Shown: one piece after another, positions 8,768 to 19,077 of the stretch | Numbering within the stretch: position 1 is the first letter of the stretch | How the letters are laid out: every line of letters starts with the position of its first letter | Source: Trichomonas tenax | Lineage: Eukaryota > Parabasalia > Trichomonadida > Trichomonadidae | Length of the DNA stretch: 23,954 nt | NCBI GenBank assembly: GCA_023091735.1 | Contig: JALKBU010000806.1 | Span: 1 to 23,954 of the forward strand | Direction: 5' to 3' | Made by a program: the position numbers and the translations under genes | Notes under the pieces: generated by a model | The model's input: the letters and a program-made list of their open reading frames with translations, nothing else | What the model was told of the DNA's origin: nothing | Databases searched by the model: none

Positions 8768-10840
8768 TTTCAATAATTGTTAAGAAAAAAAATGTGGTGA
8801 TGATATTAAAAAAATTATCTATTTGAATTATCCTTAATCGTCGAATCTTTATTGTCATTGTTGATAATTGATAAATTTATCAAAATATTACATATGAATT
8901 CCAAACAAAATCAGATTATGCAAATGATTTACCTATTTGTGTATAATATATAATAAATGGGTTGAATGATAGAAAAACATATTTTAATATTCAATAAATA
9001 TAAATATAGTTTGAGACACTAATTCTTGAATAATAGACTACACTACTAGTTTGTTCTTCAAAATTATAAAGCTATCGAAGTTTATATCAAGAAAATGAAA
9101 AATGTTGATTTTTGGCAGCCCCTTTAATACTTTGGGTGAATAACCCAACAATGTGTTGAAAAATTTGAGATTTTGAAAGTGACCATTTCCGCATTCTTAC
9201 GACTTAAAATATATAAAAATACAACTTTCAAGCATTTTTTGTTAAAAAACTAGTTTATTTAGAATCATCCAAAAATAACAATTATGATAATTTCGAAATT
9301 CAAACAATAGAACGCATGATCGGTAGCTAACAATCTGATTTGGTATTTGTTATGAATTGAAACAATTGAGATTTTAAACTAAGCATGAAAATTGTCGGGC
9401 TGGTGGTTGTACGGATTGGAAGAGTGACATTTTTGCTTTGTCTTCAGACAATACAAATATGCAAAAAATCGGGGCCTCCGGCCAACGAAATCACCAAATT
9501 AATTTCAAAGAATAACTTATATGTCCCCTCCCTTTTCTTTTTTTTTTTCCTTTTCTCCTCCTTCTATTCTCTTTTCCCCGTATTTTTCTCGATCTTAATT
9601 CACATTTTAATTATTAATAATTGAAAAGCAAACACAAATAAGAATTTAGATAATAAAAGAAAAATAATTTAGATATACTGCATGCTAACTTTGTTTTATT
9701 TCAAACATAAAAATCAAATCCGAATTATTACGAAAACTTTAAAGGACTATAGTTAAAGGATAACTTCAGCGTCATTGAGCGAAGTTGTGACAGAATAAAC
9801 GTTACATATTATGTTTTTTTTACAACTGAATGCATCCTCATTAACTTTGTTCAATCATTGATTCTATGAGGACGTTGTGGTAAAAAGAATTCGAATTTTT
9901 CGATAAATATTAAATGAAATAAGTAAGTCATTCGTTGCGTAGTTTGTATATCATTTTCGATGAGGAGTGTATGGGTAACATGAAAATAGCTTGTCATTCG
10001 AATGCATTCTGATGCCATAAATTGAAGTTGAATTTTCTGCAAAAACATGACGTAGAAGTGATTGATTTCTTGCTCTGTGTATTGCAGAGTGAATAATGAT
10101 GCATAAAAGCGTAATATTGAAATGCGAAAAATTTGGACTGCAAAAATGGAACTGTTTGATAAATATATTATGGATCATTTGAGTAATGATGATGTTTTTC
10201 TTGCTTCACAACTCTGTAATTTAACAATTATATGATATGGGAGTAAGTTTGTGGATGTTTTCAGATGAATAGATAGCATTTAGCAGCACTTGCTGTGCCT
10301 GGATGCATTTAGTCCAATGAACCCGCCTAATTTGATATTTTCTCTGAGTGCCTCAATTGGCAAAAAGAATAAATTTACATGACAACATTTCGAAAAAATG
10401 GCAAATTAATAAATAAGCTATGGATTATTGCAAACTTTTATTATTCTAAAAGAGCATCCAAATGCATACCTAGAGATAGATTTTCGAAGATAAAAACCCC
10501 ATAAAAATTGAAATGGATAATGTAAGTCGATAAAAATGAATGTTTGTCTATGAAATATCAATATAGACATCATATGTATATGTTATGCATCATCCAATTG
10601 AAGTTTTAATTTTATATAGATTATTTAGAATTCATGTCTGATGATGGAATATAGACAAATATAACATACCAGTATGGAAATCAACACATTTTTCAACTCG
10701 TACGCAAAATATTTAATAACTCGGACAACAGGAATCTCTATTTTTTTCGAAATCCTTTGAAAAAATTGAAATAGATAAAACATGAATGAGATATTTTTGA
10801 TCGCCAACACATAGGAAATGATTAAGAACGAAAATTAATT
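8768..10840. other. Long gene-free AT-rich stretch
   Basis: No ORF here has the codon regularity of the neighbouring genes and no protein family is recognised. Small structures only: TTGGGT/ACCCAA with a 5-nt loop near 9130-9147, and GGCC-TCC-GGCC near 9473-9483. No tRNA or rRNA signature was seen. Confidence 0.5.
9524..9565. repeat. Polypyrimidine run
   Basis: Forty-two consecutive pyrimidines with an uninterrupted T core, followed by further pyrimidine-rich sequence to about 9580. This is low-complexity DNA and a candidate for triplex formation or slippage; no gene signal is attached. Confidence 0.8.
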
Positions 10841-10844
10841 TTGT

Positions 10845-11110
10845 GATTGAATTTTTTCGATTTTTGTGAAGATTCAGAAAAGCCCAGTGATTGTGCTGTT
10901 AAGCTTCGCCAACTCTCATCTTTAATAGGCGGGGGCTGCTCCCCCCGAATCCACTTCGAAAATTTTCCGCATTTGTCGTTCATTTGGGGACGCGAAACGT
11001 CAAAAAAATCGCGTCGTGGACGCCACAAACCATTCAAAATTGAATGGTTCACAGCGGGGACGCCCTGAGACGCCGCGGCAAAAAGCGTCCGATAAAACAA
11101 TAAAAAGTGC
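10845..11110. repeat. GC-rich island with inverted repeats, possibly a dispersed repeat
   Basis: This block is far richer in G and C than its flanks. It holds a GGGGG-ctgct-CCCCC hairpin (10931-10945), an inverted repeat of 9-bp arms with a 2-nt centre (11029-11048, ACCATTCAA/TTGAATGGT) and several GACGC/GACGCC units (about 10989-11075). Both strands stay open in one frame for 70-96 codons, but with no supported start or domain. It may be an insertion, a decayed element or a structured RNA. Confidence 0.4.
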
Positions 11111-11487
11111 AAAATTTTGACATTTTATCGGAAAAAATCTCTGCCATCATTAATTATTGTGCCAATAGCAGTTATTCGCTTTAGCAGTGCCATTCTGCGA
11201 ATAAAAAAAATATTTTTTTCCCCTAAGCCAAATGGCAAATTAAAAGAATATCGGTGTAAATGATTGATGGGCTCGAAATAATGCAATTAAAAAGATGTTG
11301 GATTTATAAGGTTATTCGAAAAATGGCAAATAATGGGAATTATTGAAAATCATAATACGATTATCATATTCAGCATCACCATCGAAAAATGAAATCTAAA
11401 TAAAGAAATATGACATTTTTGAGAAGAAAAATAAATAATTGAATTTGCTTAGAATTATTGAAATAGTTCGTAAAATCAAAATTAAAA

Positions 11488-13418
11488 ATGCTTTCTGTTT
11501 GGTGCTATCTCAGACTTGCTTTAGCACAGTCCGCAAATGTACGAAAGTATGACGTCCTTTCAAATATACCAAATAGCAATTTAGAAAGAAAGACACTGGG
11601 AAATCCACCATCGATATCAAGCATGAAATCATCTTATGGAAGTAATTCAACAAGTCAGGGTGCCTCCTACCAATTTACCCTTATGTGTACAGCTGATGGG
11701 CCATTTCAATATTGGACCCAAATAGATGATTCGGCTCCGAAAATGGAGAATTATATTGATCCTGCCAGATCAAGAGTTTAGGGAGCTGTTGATATCCCAA
11801 TAGATACTCCAGTTGGCCTACACACTTTGCGTTCTTGGCTTCTATATCCTGAAGACAACCAACAATCAAATGTTCTATCTATGCAAATCAATGTAAGCAA
11901 GTTTGGATCGTCAGGAGCCACATCGGGCATAAAAGTGAAAGAATACAGAAGCGCTTTCCATTAAGTACATTTTAGTAGGCGGCATGTGGGATACGACTGA
12001 TGAAGAAGTAGGTTGCTTTGTTAGCTTCCGCGAGCTCAATGATAACAACGATGTCGTCAATAAGTACATTATCAACAACACTAAGAAGCTCGAAGTTGCA
12101 GGAAAGTACAAAGTTACAATTGAGTATAGCACAGTTGTGAGTGAAGTTGGAGTTCCAGTTACACTCAAAGTAACGAACCTTGACCCGCCTAAGCCACTTA
12201 AATTCGACCTTGGTGTTTATGCTGACGCATTACTGTCTGACGATTCTTCAGTCTACACCAGCTACAAGAATTCTAGCATTGTTGTGCAGGTTAAGGGCCA
12301 TGATTATTACTACATGACACTCATCCACAGCACAGACTTCCCAGATGTTGACACAATTTTTGCAGTAACAATCAATTCGAGAATGACAAATCCAGAACAG
12401 TTCCTATATTGGAATGTCGAAGTAAGCTCCGCAACAGGTGACACAGCATACGCATTCATCAGGTACATACGGTTTCTACCTCGTTCCAAACAACTTCTAC
12501 GATGGCGATGCTTTCATCACTGACTTAACGCCTGTGTATAATAGATACGAGAGAGGAACAGTCCTCAGGTTCAATATTACTCGCTTCAACACCAGAATGA
12601 CAACAATTCGTTTCAATCTTAGTGGAACAGAGAAGACAGTGACATTCACAACAAGTGCTAACGGCGAGATATCTCAGATCTTCACCCAGACTATCACTTT
12701 CACCACATACTACTTCACATATGAAGTCTGGGCGATATTCGGAGCAGACAGCAAGAAGTCTTCGGTCATCAAGAAGACACTATTCACACACGGAGCCAAC
12801 CCGCCAGAACTCTCTATCACAAAGGAATCTGCAAACGAATACCGTCAAGACAAATCAATTGCAATTGCTGGTAATGTTAAGGATGAAAGATTTGTTTTCA
12901 TCGAATACAATTTTGACTCCCTACCTGAAACGACCATGTTACGCCTTGATACAAACTCTGATTCATATCAAACATTCGATCGTGCAATTTCCATTCCAAT
13001 AGAGGTTAAACCAGGTCCTAACCATAAACTTTACATTTAGGCCGAAGATGAATTTGGTCTCAAATCGACAGTTTTCAATTATACCATTTTAGTTATCGAA
13101 AATCCAAAGAATCCACATGTTTTCATTGAAGCCGGAATTTCCAAGACACATACATCTACTAATGAACAACTTATTGCATACGCTATTGTTGATGATCCTG
13201 ACATTGACAAAGAAGTTCACATTTTCTACCAACCAGGAAAAGATTATGACTTCAAATTAGAAACAACATATAGGGTTGTAGACAGTACAGTAAATCCAAT
13301 CGCATTTTACTGGACTGCTCCAAGCAGATCGGGATCATACGAAATAACATTCAAGGCCGTAGATGCAGATGGCCTATCATCCAACACTTCAATTCCTATT
13401 CATTATTACGTAGGATAA
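11488..13418 (+). pseudogene. Decayed extracellular beta-sandwich-repeat surface protein gene
   Basis: Coding sequence continues across this span in changing frames. Segment 1 starts MLSVWCYLRLALAQSA (possibly a weak signal peptide) and runs through TAG 11779-11781 into an Ig-like module ending with SNVLSMQINV, then hits TAA 11962-11964. A frameshift around 11945-11965 leads to segment 2 (ILVGGMWDTTDEEVGCF onward). A second frameshift around 12455-12470 leads to segment 3 (TYGFYLVPNNFYDGDAF onward), which has TAG 13038-13040 inside a module and continues with AEDEFGLKS to TAA 13416-13418. Recurrent module edges (NPPELSITKE..., NPKNPHVFIEAG..., followed by G.V.D or A.VDDPD and I.Y/FYQPG) look like tandem Ig/cadherin-like repeats of large trichomonad surface proteins. 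No C-terminal membrane anchor is seen. Two stops and two frameshifts argue for a pseudogene rather than sequencing error, though the latter is possible for the indels. Confidence 0.7.
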
Positions 13419-14022
13419 TTTCCATAAATAGTAGAAATCAGCTAAGAAAACTAACATAAATCAACTCCTTAGGGCATATAGCGCCTATGAGGTCGATATT
13501 GATATTTTTGGATATTTCTTGTTTTTTGGTACCAAAATAGATTAAACAAAAAAAGACGTTAAGGTTTCTGAGGTTTAAGTAATCCTCCGGAGGGTGCACC
13601 CTTAAACAAATGCGATTTAATTTTATTAACGTTTTCTTTTTTTCTATTTTAATTTGTCAGATAATAATTATGTGTCAAAAATAGTTTTAAAAACGTCGGA
13701 TTTCGTAGGATGGGTATTTCTATTATTACCTCAATTAGATGATACGCTTAATTGTTGTATCATTACAAAACTTTGATAAATCTTCATCAACTTCAATGTA
13801 TACTTGATTATAATCTAATATACCTTATTGAGGTAAAAGTTTCATAGCTAATGATATCACTATTTTCAGATTTTGTTGAGTTTTTAAATTTGATCAAATT
13901 CAAAATGTAAGGAATTTTAGCAATGTTATTTTGAAAAAAGTGAAATTCACTATAAGAAAGATTCATTGCTCTCATCAAGATTAATACACTCAAATTTGAA
14001 ATAGTCTGTTCGGTTAGGAAGA
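13419..14022. other. Intergenic region with small foldback motifs
   Basis: No gene is seen. It contains a CCTCCGGAGG palindrome near 13585, and a foldback: a 10-bp perfect inverted repeat (TTACCTCAAT 13726-13735 with ATTGAGGTAA 13827-13836) enclosing a 7-bp one (ATGATAC 13739-13745 with GTATCAT 13757-13763). TCACTATA at 13947-13954 is a possible but distant initiator for the next gene. Confidence 0.4.
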
Positions 14023-15687
14023 ATGACGAAACGCAGGTTGGAGCGCTCACAGACGAACCTGAAGATCGTCCACGAGGAACTCACAGACCAATTCGACGAA
14101 TTGCGCAAAGCCAATGATCTGATTTTCTCTGTGAACTCTGCATTAAACGGAATTATCGCTTCAAGCGAGAAGTACGAGGATCGCCTTAAACAGATCGTAG
14201 ATATATTCAAGAGACAGTTTGATCTCCCGGAGGTAGTTTTTAAGAGCAAATCGTCTTTAATTGATGAGTATGAAGCAATAACTTCACTCTGCCATGATAT
14301 TATTCGAAATTCGAATCAGACTAAAATAACAGATCCAGTAACGATAAAGGAATTGCAAAAAATTAACGATTTATTCCAAAAATCGGTTGAAACAAGCAAA
14401 ATTTTCTTCAAGTTGCAAAAATCACAAAGACAGCCAATTTCTACTGTTGCGTTTCAGTTCCTCACAGATCAACCGAATCCTCTCGAGTTTACAAAATTAA
14501 TTAAAGTCACCCCAAGTTTTCTTAAATCAAATCCAACACATTTCGATAAAGTTTGCGCGCTTCAAGAGGTCAACACAAAATTATACAGTCTTATAGAGAA
14601 ACTAACAGACGCAAATTCGGTTTTGGTTGCGAAAATGGACGAAAATAAAATGTTATTACAATGTCCAAGCGTTGATATCGTCTCTAAACATCCTCAATTC
14701 CAGACAATTATTAAGGTGCACAAATTTGCTCGTGAAAAGTTTGCTAAAATGTTGATTATCAATACGAAAAATGCAAATCAAATGGTTTCCACTTTAGGAC
14801 AAATCAACAGCAATTTCCATGGAACAGGTCAATTTTTATTTAAATCCATCAACGAAATTAAGAATGAATCAGCGAATGTAAGGCAAAAATATGTTGATTT
14901 AACTCTTAAGTTGGCAGAACTTCGTTCGATCAAGCTGATTAAATCTAAATACTCATCCAATTCAATACAGAAATGCATAAATTCGAATAAGAATTACATT
15001 GACGCAGAAACAAAAATGATTGAATCAATCATCGATACAGACAAACTTAAAGCATTCCTCGACAATCTACAGAGGTTTAGGGCCGAAGCCGCAGCAATCA
15101 ACCAAGAATTCCTTGAAACAATTTCTAAATTAGATGAAAAAATTGAAAAATCAAAGCCATCTGATAATCATAATATGAGACAGCTCAAAACTGCGATAGA
15201 TATTCTCGAAAATCAGATTTCTGATGGTTTCAAAGCCTATATTCAGACTTACGAAGTTGCTGCACAAATGTCAACGGATGTTGAAGAATATATGAAAGTA
15301 TTTAGCAATGTCGGCAAAAATTACGAAAGTGTTGATGCAATTGAGACACAAGTTGCTTGTATTCCTTCAGATACTTGGTTTAAATCATTAATTGACATCA
15401 CAATGGCCAACTCAAGTCAGAAGAAGGATGAACTCAAGAAGATAGATAAAGAAATCAAAACAATTGAGGCTCAAACAAGTTCAATGAAAACGAAGAATAT
15501 TCCACCAAAGAGCCACGCCAGTAAAGATGCTATCAAATGCGAAGATTGCAAGAGAAATCTCTGTATAACAACTTGTGGACATACATTCTGTTCAAATTGT
15601 TTTAAGAAAGAAATATGCCATTCAAAATGTCCTTATTGCATGAAGCCATTCAAAGATGAAGATGTTATTAAAGTTTCCTGGGAGTAA
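14023..15687 (+). CDS. Coiled-coil C3HC4 RING protein, Bre1-like E3 ubiquitin ligase
   Basis: The product is 554 residues. Most of it (about 1-490) is helical and charged, with long coiled-coil-prone stretches (for example 10-60, 330-400, 450-490). The last ~50 residues form a RING: C506-x2-C509, C518, H520, C523-x2-C526, C536-x2-C539, after which only 15 residues follow, ending DVIKVSWE. A RING at the extreme C-terminus behind a long coiled coil, with a hydrophobic strand after the last cysteine pair, is the layout of Bre1/RNF20/RNF40, which monoubiquitinates histone H2B with Rad6. Here the protein is shorter than usual Bre1 (about 700-1000), so the substrate is inferred. The ATG is the first after an in-frame stop at 14002-14004. 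No close initiator is visible. TRIM-like or other coiled-coil RING ligases are alternatives, but their RING is normally N-terminal. Confidence 0.65.
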   Translation: MTKRRLERSQTNLKIVHEELTDQFDELRKANDLIFSVNSALNGIIASSEKYEDRLKQIVDIFKRQFDLPEVVFKSKSSLIDEYEAITSLCHDIIRNSNQTKITDPVTIKELQKINDLFQKSVETSKIFFKLQKSQRQPISTVAFQFLTDQPNPLEFTKLIKVTPSFLKSNPTHFDKVCALQEVNTKLYSLIEKLTDANSVLVAKMDENKMLLQCPSVDIVSKHPQFQTIIKVHKFAREKFAKMLIINTKNANQMVSTLGQINSNFHGTGQFLFKSINEIKNESANVRQKYVDLTLKLAELRSIKLIKSKYSSNSIQKCINSNKNYIDAETKMIESIIDTDKLKAFLDNLQRFRAEAAAINQEFLETISKLDEKIEKSKPSDNHNMRQLKTAIDILENQISDGFKAYIQTYEVAAQMSTDVEEYMKVFSNVGKNYESVDAIETQVACIPSDTWFKSLIDITMANSSQKKDELKKIDKEIKTIEAQTSSMKTKNIPPKSHASKDAIKCEDCKRNLCITTCGHTFCSNCFKKEICHSKCPYCMKPFKDEDVIKVSWE

Positions 15688-17660
15688 CACTTTGTTTCTT
15701 TTGTTTTTTTAAATTGTAAAATAATAATTTTCAAAACAATTTTGCGTATTCTTTTACTACACCAAAACATTATCAACTAGCGTAATCTACGAGTGTTTAA
15801 ATTAAGCATAGAAAAGAATACGCAAAATTGCAACCACGTTCCACCAAAAATTGACAGTTATATCACCAATGAATCCACAATTGATCAAAACGAGGGGGAC
15901 CCTGCAATCTTGAAGAATATGTCTAATCCTAGCTCATCTAATTCAACACTTATAGGGTGTCATATAGCTCTGCTGATATTGTCCAAAACATCAGTATGAT
16001 TAGCTTCATAATTTGAAACTCATAATAAAACTTCAAATAACTATGCACATCATAGCAATAGATATGAATGTAGTCAAAATGCCGGTATTTATCGATGAAA
16101 ACAAAAAGAAGTTATGAATTTAACCTAGCAGGTCTGTTTCATCACATTATCTGCGTAAGTCTATGTAGCACTTCGATTGCTTATCGATTCTCAAAGTCGT
16201 AATGAGAAAAGAAAAGCATATGAAAGGATAATTTATAGTTTTAGAAAATAGTTGAAAATTGTTTTTAAAAAATTGTTGATTCAATCTGTAAATAAGATTG
16301 GAGCTTGACAGTAAATAGTTTTTTCACGAAAATTGCAAGTAAATACGATTTTGAATATTGAAATCAAATGGAAGATTTCGAATGTGAATATTGTATTTCT
16401 TCATTGCTTTTCATTATTCAACAAGAAGGCTTTGTGTCGTTAAAAAATGGTTATGTGCTAACGGAGGTAAAATTGTCGGTCTTATTTTATGCATGTGTTG
16501 ATGATCGAATGAGAATGCATATATTTGTAGAAGCATGAGCGATATTTCTATGGGTAATGAAGAAATAAGTTTTGTTACGAAATAACTTTGGAATTTGAGA
16601 ATAATTGCCTCGGTCCATTTCTGCATTTCATCTGGATGAAGCAGATCGATGATAACGCTGAAAATAATGATGATGAAATCTTGTCATTGGCTTTCATCGA
16701 AAAAAGTATCGACGATAATTTTCGTCTCAAAATAGGTGTCACCCCCGTGCACTGCCCCTTCTTAACCACCACATTCAATTTGGTGGATTTGGGCAATGCG
16801 ATTGAAAATTTGGTGGCGACGGCATTCCAAATATCAGCATTGCTGGCAGATAGAAGAAATATCCAATCAAAATACTATTTAGTTGCAAATTGAGCAAAAT
16901 AATTTTCTCTTCAGAACGGAAATAGTGTGGCTACGAAAGGCCTATGATCATGTCACGCCCTGGTAATTCATTTCTATAAGACAAGTAGTACAGTTACTCC
17001 AAGATTCGGACAGAATGATTACTAGTTTTACCGACAACCTTGTGGCGGCGCTAGCTATTCATGAGTGCTAGATGGTGCTTATTAATGTTGACCGATCTCC
17101 AATCTCCTTTCTTTAATTTTCAAAATCGAAATATACTTAAAAACCATGAATATGGTAAATATTGGTGGTCATGATATTTAAAACGAATATACATCTAAAA
17201 ATAAATGTAACCGCTTATTTAAACCATGTTATTACCTATCTTTTTATCTCTGATAGCAATTATTAATAGCAAAAAAATTCATATAAAAAAATTTTTTTCC
17301 TCCGCTAAGCCCTCTCCACATTTTTTTGCACCCGATCCAACCACGAGCCCGACCATTTTCATGCTTATGAATAAATCACTTGATTTAAATCCCTCCAAAA
17401 TGATGAATGTTTCTTAGTAAATTTGACATTTGTCAGGAAAATGGAGTAGGAAATCCTTTGTAACTGAAATGAAATCTCGAATGCATATGATGAGGTATAT
17501 CATATTCTATAAGAAAAATCCAAAATACGAAATTTCATAAATTAACCATTATTTTTTAAAATTAATATGAAATCTGGTATATAGATAATTATCTAAGTCT
17601 ATTTATTAAATAAAAAAGCCTAAAATCTTCGAAAACCGAATTGAGCACTTTTAACGTACA
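15688..17660. other. Gene-poor stretch with relic-like open frames
   Basis: No gene is supported. An open frame at about 15805-15999 lacks an ATG. The frame at 16588-16893 begins only at TTG, and both strands of 16575-16890 stay open without a recognised domain. Bases about 16735-16800 and 16930-17100 are locally richer in G and C. These may be old gene or element remnants. Confidence 0.4.
15737..15830. repeat. 19-bp perfect inverted repeat downstream of the RING gene
   Basis: CAATTTTGCGTATTCTTTT at 15737-15755 is repeated inverted at 15812-15830 with a 56-nt spacer. Perfect identity over 19 bp is beyond chance even in AT-rich DNA. It could be a small foldback element, a stem-loop RNA or a remnant of transposon ends. 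Confidence 0.75.
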
Positions 17661-17671
17661 TTTTTAGAAAA

Positions 17672-17680
17672 CCCGCCAAT
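17672..17680 (-). promoter_or_regulatory. E2F-like site (distal) of the 3R-Myb promoter
   Basis: CCCGCCAAT is the inverse complement of the second site at 17741-17749. The TTGGCGGG core matches the canonical E2F/DP binding site of other eukaryotes. GC-rich nonamers stand out in this AT-rich upstream region. Function is inferred. Confidence 0.45.
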
Positions 17681-17740
17681 AAATTATGAAATACAACTAA
17701 AAATATATCAAAATATCAAATAAAAGTGAAAATTGAGGGC

Positions 17741-17749
17741 ATTGGCGGG
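17741..17749 (+). promoter_or_regulatory. E2F-like site (proximal) of the 3R-Myb promoter
   Basis: ATTGGCGGG lies 11 bases upstream of the initiator at 17761 and is a perfect inverted copy of the distal site 60 bases away. It fits cell-cycle control of a 3R-Myb gene; binding has not been shown here. Confidence 0.45.
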
Positions 17750-17760
17750 CTTTTTCTCTG

Positions 17761-17768
17761 TCACTTTT
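17761..17768 (+). promoter_or_regulatory. Initiator (Inr) of the 3R-Myb gene
   Basis: TCACTTTT is an exact match to TCAYTWYT. The A at 17763 is 14 bases before the ATG at 17777. This shows that the in-frame GTG at 17726 lies upstream of transcription and is not the start. Confidence 0.75.
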
Positions 17769-17776
17769 ATAATATA

Positions 17777-18595
17777 ATGGATGTCACAGCTCTTGCTCCG
17801 ACGCGTGCCCGTCGACAGACCGTTCATTTGACGACCAACGCCACGTGGACGAAAGAGGAGGACGACCTACTGACGCAAATTGCATCATCATCAGAAAATA
17901 TCGCTTGGAGCGTTGTTGCTAAGCTGTTTCCGAACAAAACGGCCCCGCAGCTTGCTGGTAGGTGGGAAAAAGTACTTGATCCGCATCTTATTAAAGGATC
18001 ATGGACAAGAGAAGAGGATGAAATTATTATAGATTTTGTTGCGAAGAACGGCGATAAAGATTGGGCCAAGCTGGCTCTTTTACTCAAGGGAAGGACTGGA
18101 AAGCAATGCAGAGAAAGATTCAAAAACCACCTTGATCCAAACGTAGCAAAGAATTCATGGACAGAGGAGGAAGACAACAAGCTCATCGAATTGCACGCGA
18201 AGTTTGGAAACTCTTGGACAAAGATTTCACATTATTTCGAGGGGCGTACAGATAATTGCATTAAAAACAGGTGGAACAGCACTCTAAAGAAGCGCCTCGA
18301 GCGTAAAGAGAAAGGAGAACCTCTTGTCATGAAAAGAGGAAGAAAACCGAAATCAATGAAGATAAACATGCCTAAGCCTGATTTGTCCGATTCTATGTCT
18401 CCTGGAGGCTCTGTTTGCTCATCCCCATTGAGGCCATTCGATATGAAGAGGGGGATAATCGATTTAGTCCCTCTCACCGAGAATCTCTCCATTATTCAGG
18501 CTAGATATGATAATAATAAATCACCGAAACCTTCGACGACTCTTGAAGAGAACAGAAAGGGTCTGTTTGAATTAATCGGTGCGGCAACAAAGTAA
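17777..18595 (+). CDS. Three-repeat (R1R2R3) Myb transcription factor, c-Myb/3R-MYB type
   Basis: The product is 272 residues and starts MDVTALAPTRARR. It has three Myb repeats. R1 is about 24-68 with W24, W44 and W63, ending GRWEKVLDP. R2 is about 76-119 with W76 and W96 and phenylalanine 115 in the third position, in KGRTGKQCRERFKNHLDP. R3 is about 128-169 with W128, W147 and W166, in EGRTDNCIKNRWNST. The R1-R2 joint (KVLDPHLIKGSWTREED) is very close to vertebrate c-Myb, so this is a genuine 3R protein and not one of the abundant two-repeat trichomonad Mybs. An AT-hook-like RGRKPK (about 188-193) and SP sites (SMSPGG, SSPLRP; about 207-219) follow. A nuclear DNA-binding regulator is expected, with the MYB core C/TAACNG as the likely target. 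Family known; cell-cycle role inferred. It is convergent with the prominin-like gene. Confidence 0.9.
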   Translation: MDVTALAPTRARRQTVHLTTNATWTKEEDDLLTQIASSSENIAWSVVAKLFPNKTAPQLAGRWEKVLDPHLIKGSWTREEDEIIIDFVAKNGDKDWAKLALLLKGRTGKQCRERFKNHLDPNVAKNSWTEEEDNKLIELHAKFGNSWTKISHYFEGRTDNCIKNRWNSTLKKRLERKEKGEPLVMKRGRKPKSMKINMPKPDLSDSMSPGGSVCSSPLRPFDMKRGIIDLVPLTENLSIIQARYDNNKSPKPSTTLEENRKGLFELIGAATK

Positions 18596-19077
18596 TTAAT
18601 TCTGTCAGTCTTTTGTCTTCTGTTTATTATATTTAAATTAATTCTTTGTTTAAATTCATAATAATCACGTCTTCATCTTTTTTCATACCATAAAATTCGT
18701 CATAGAAAAAGGTCTAAAACTTGCAGTGAATTGATGATTTAGAAGCGATTGCTCTTAATGATTGAAATACTCATTATAGGTGAAAATAAAGCATCCAACA
18801 TTCATTCTTCCTATCCTCTAACAAATAAATATATTCATTTCAATTTACCCAGTTTTGGCACGATATGTAAATTTGCAGTTAATTGACTATATATAGACTC
18901 GCGCTAATTGAAGCATCTATTTTAAGTGGATTTAAAGGCGCAAGCACACTTTGTTAAGATCCTTTATCAATGAAAATTTTCCCTTTCAAATAAAATAAGG
19001 GAAGAACAAACTGTGGCAAAACTGGGTATAATGAAAAGGTTAAGTTTTCAAAAATCAAATCGTTTAAAACATTTAAA
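18596..19077. other. Spacer between convergent genes
   Basis: This is AT-rich sequence between the 3' ends of the Myb (+) and prominin-like (-) genes. Several UAAA-type poly(A) signals are possible on both strands, and nothing else is recognised. Confidence 0.5.

Noticed and set aside
12455..12475. Intron explaining the frame change (GGTACATACGG resembles a donor)
   Set aside because: It does not match the strict trichomonad GTAYGT donor and no ACTAACACACAG acceptor/branch sequence follows; the frames overlap, as expected for an indel.
15793..15999. 68-codon open frame after the RING gene
   Set aside because: It begins at GTG with no supported ATG start, overlaps the 19-bp inverted repeat and has no family resemblance.
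16588..16893. 101-codon open frame on the plus strand (with an overlapping minus-strand frame)
   Set aside because: It starts only at TTG, lacks an initiator and any recognisable domain, and is open on both strands; kept only as a possible relic.
17726..17776. N-terminal extension of the Myb protein from a GTG
   Set aside because: GTG is not a normal eukaryotic start and the exact Inr at 17761 places transcription downstream of it; the ATG at 17777 is used instead.
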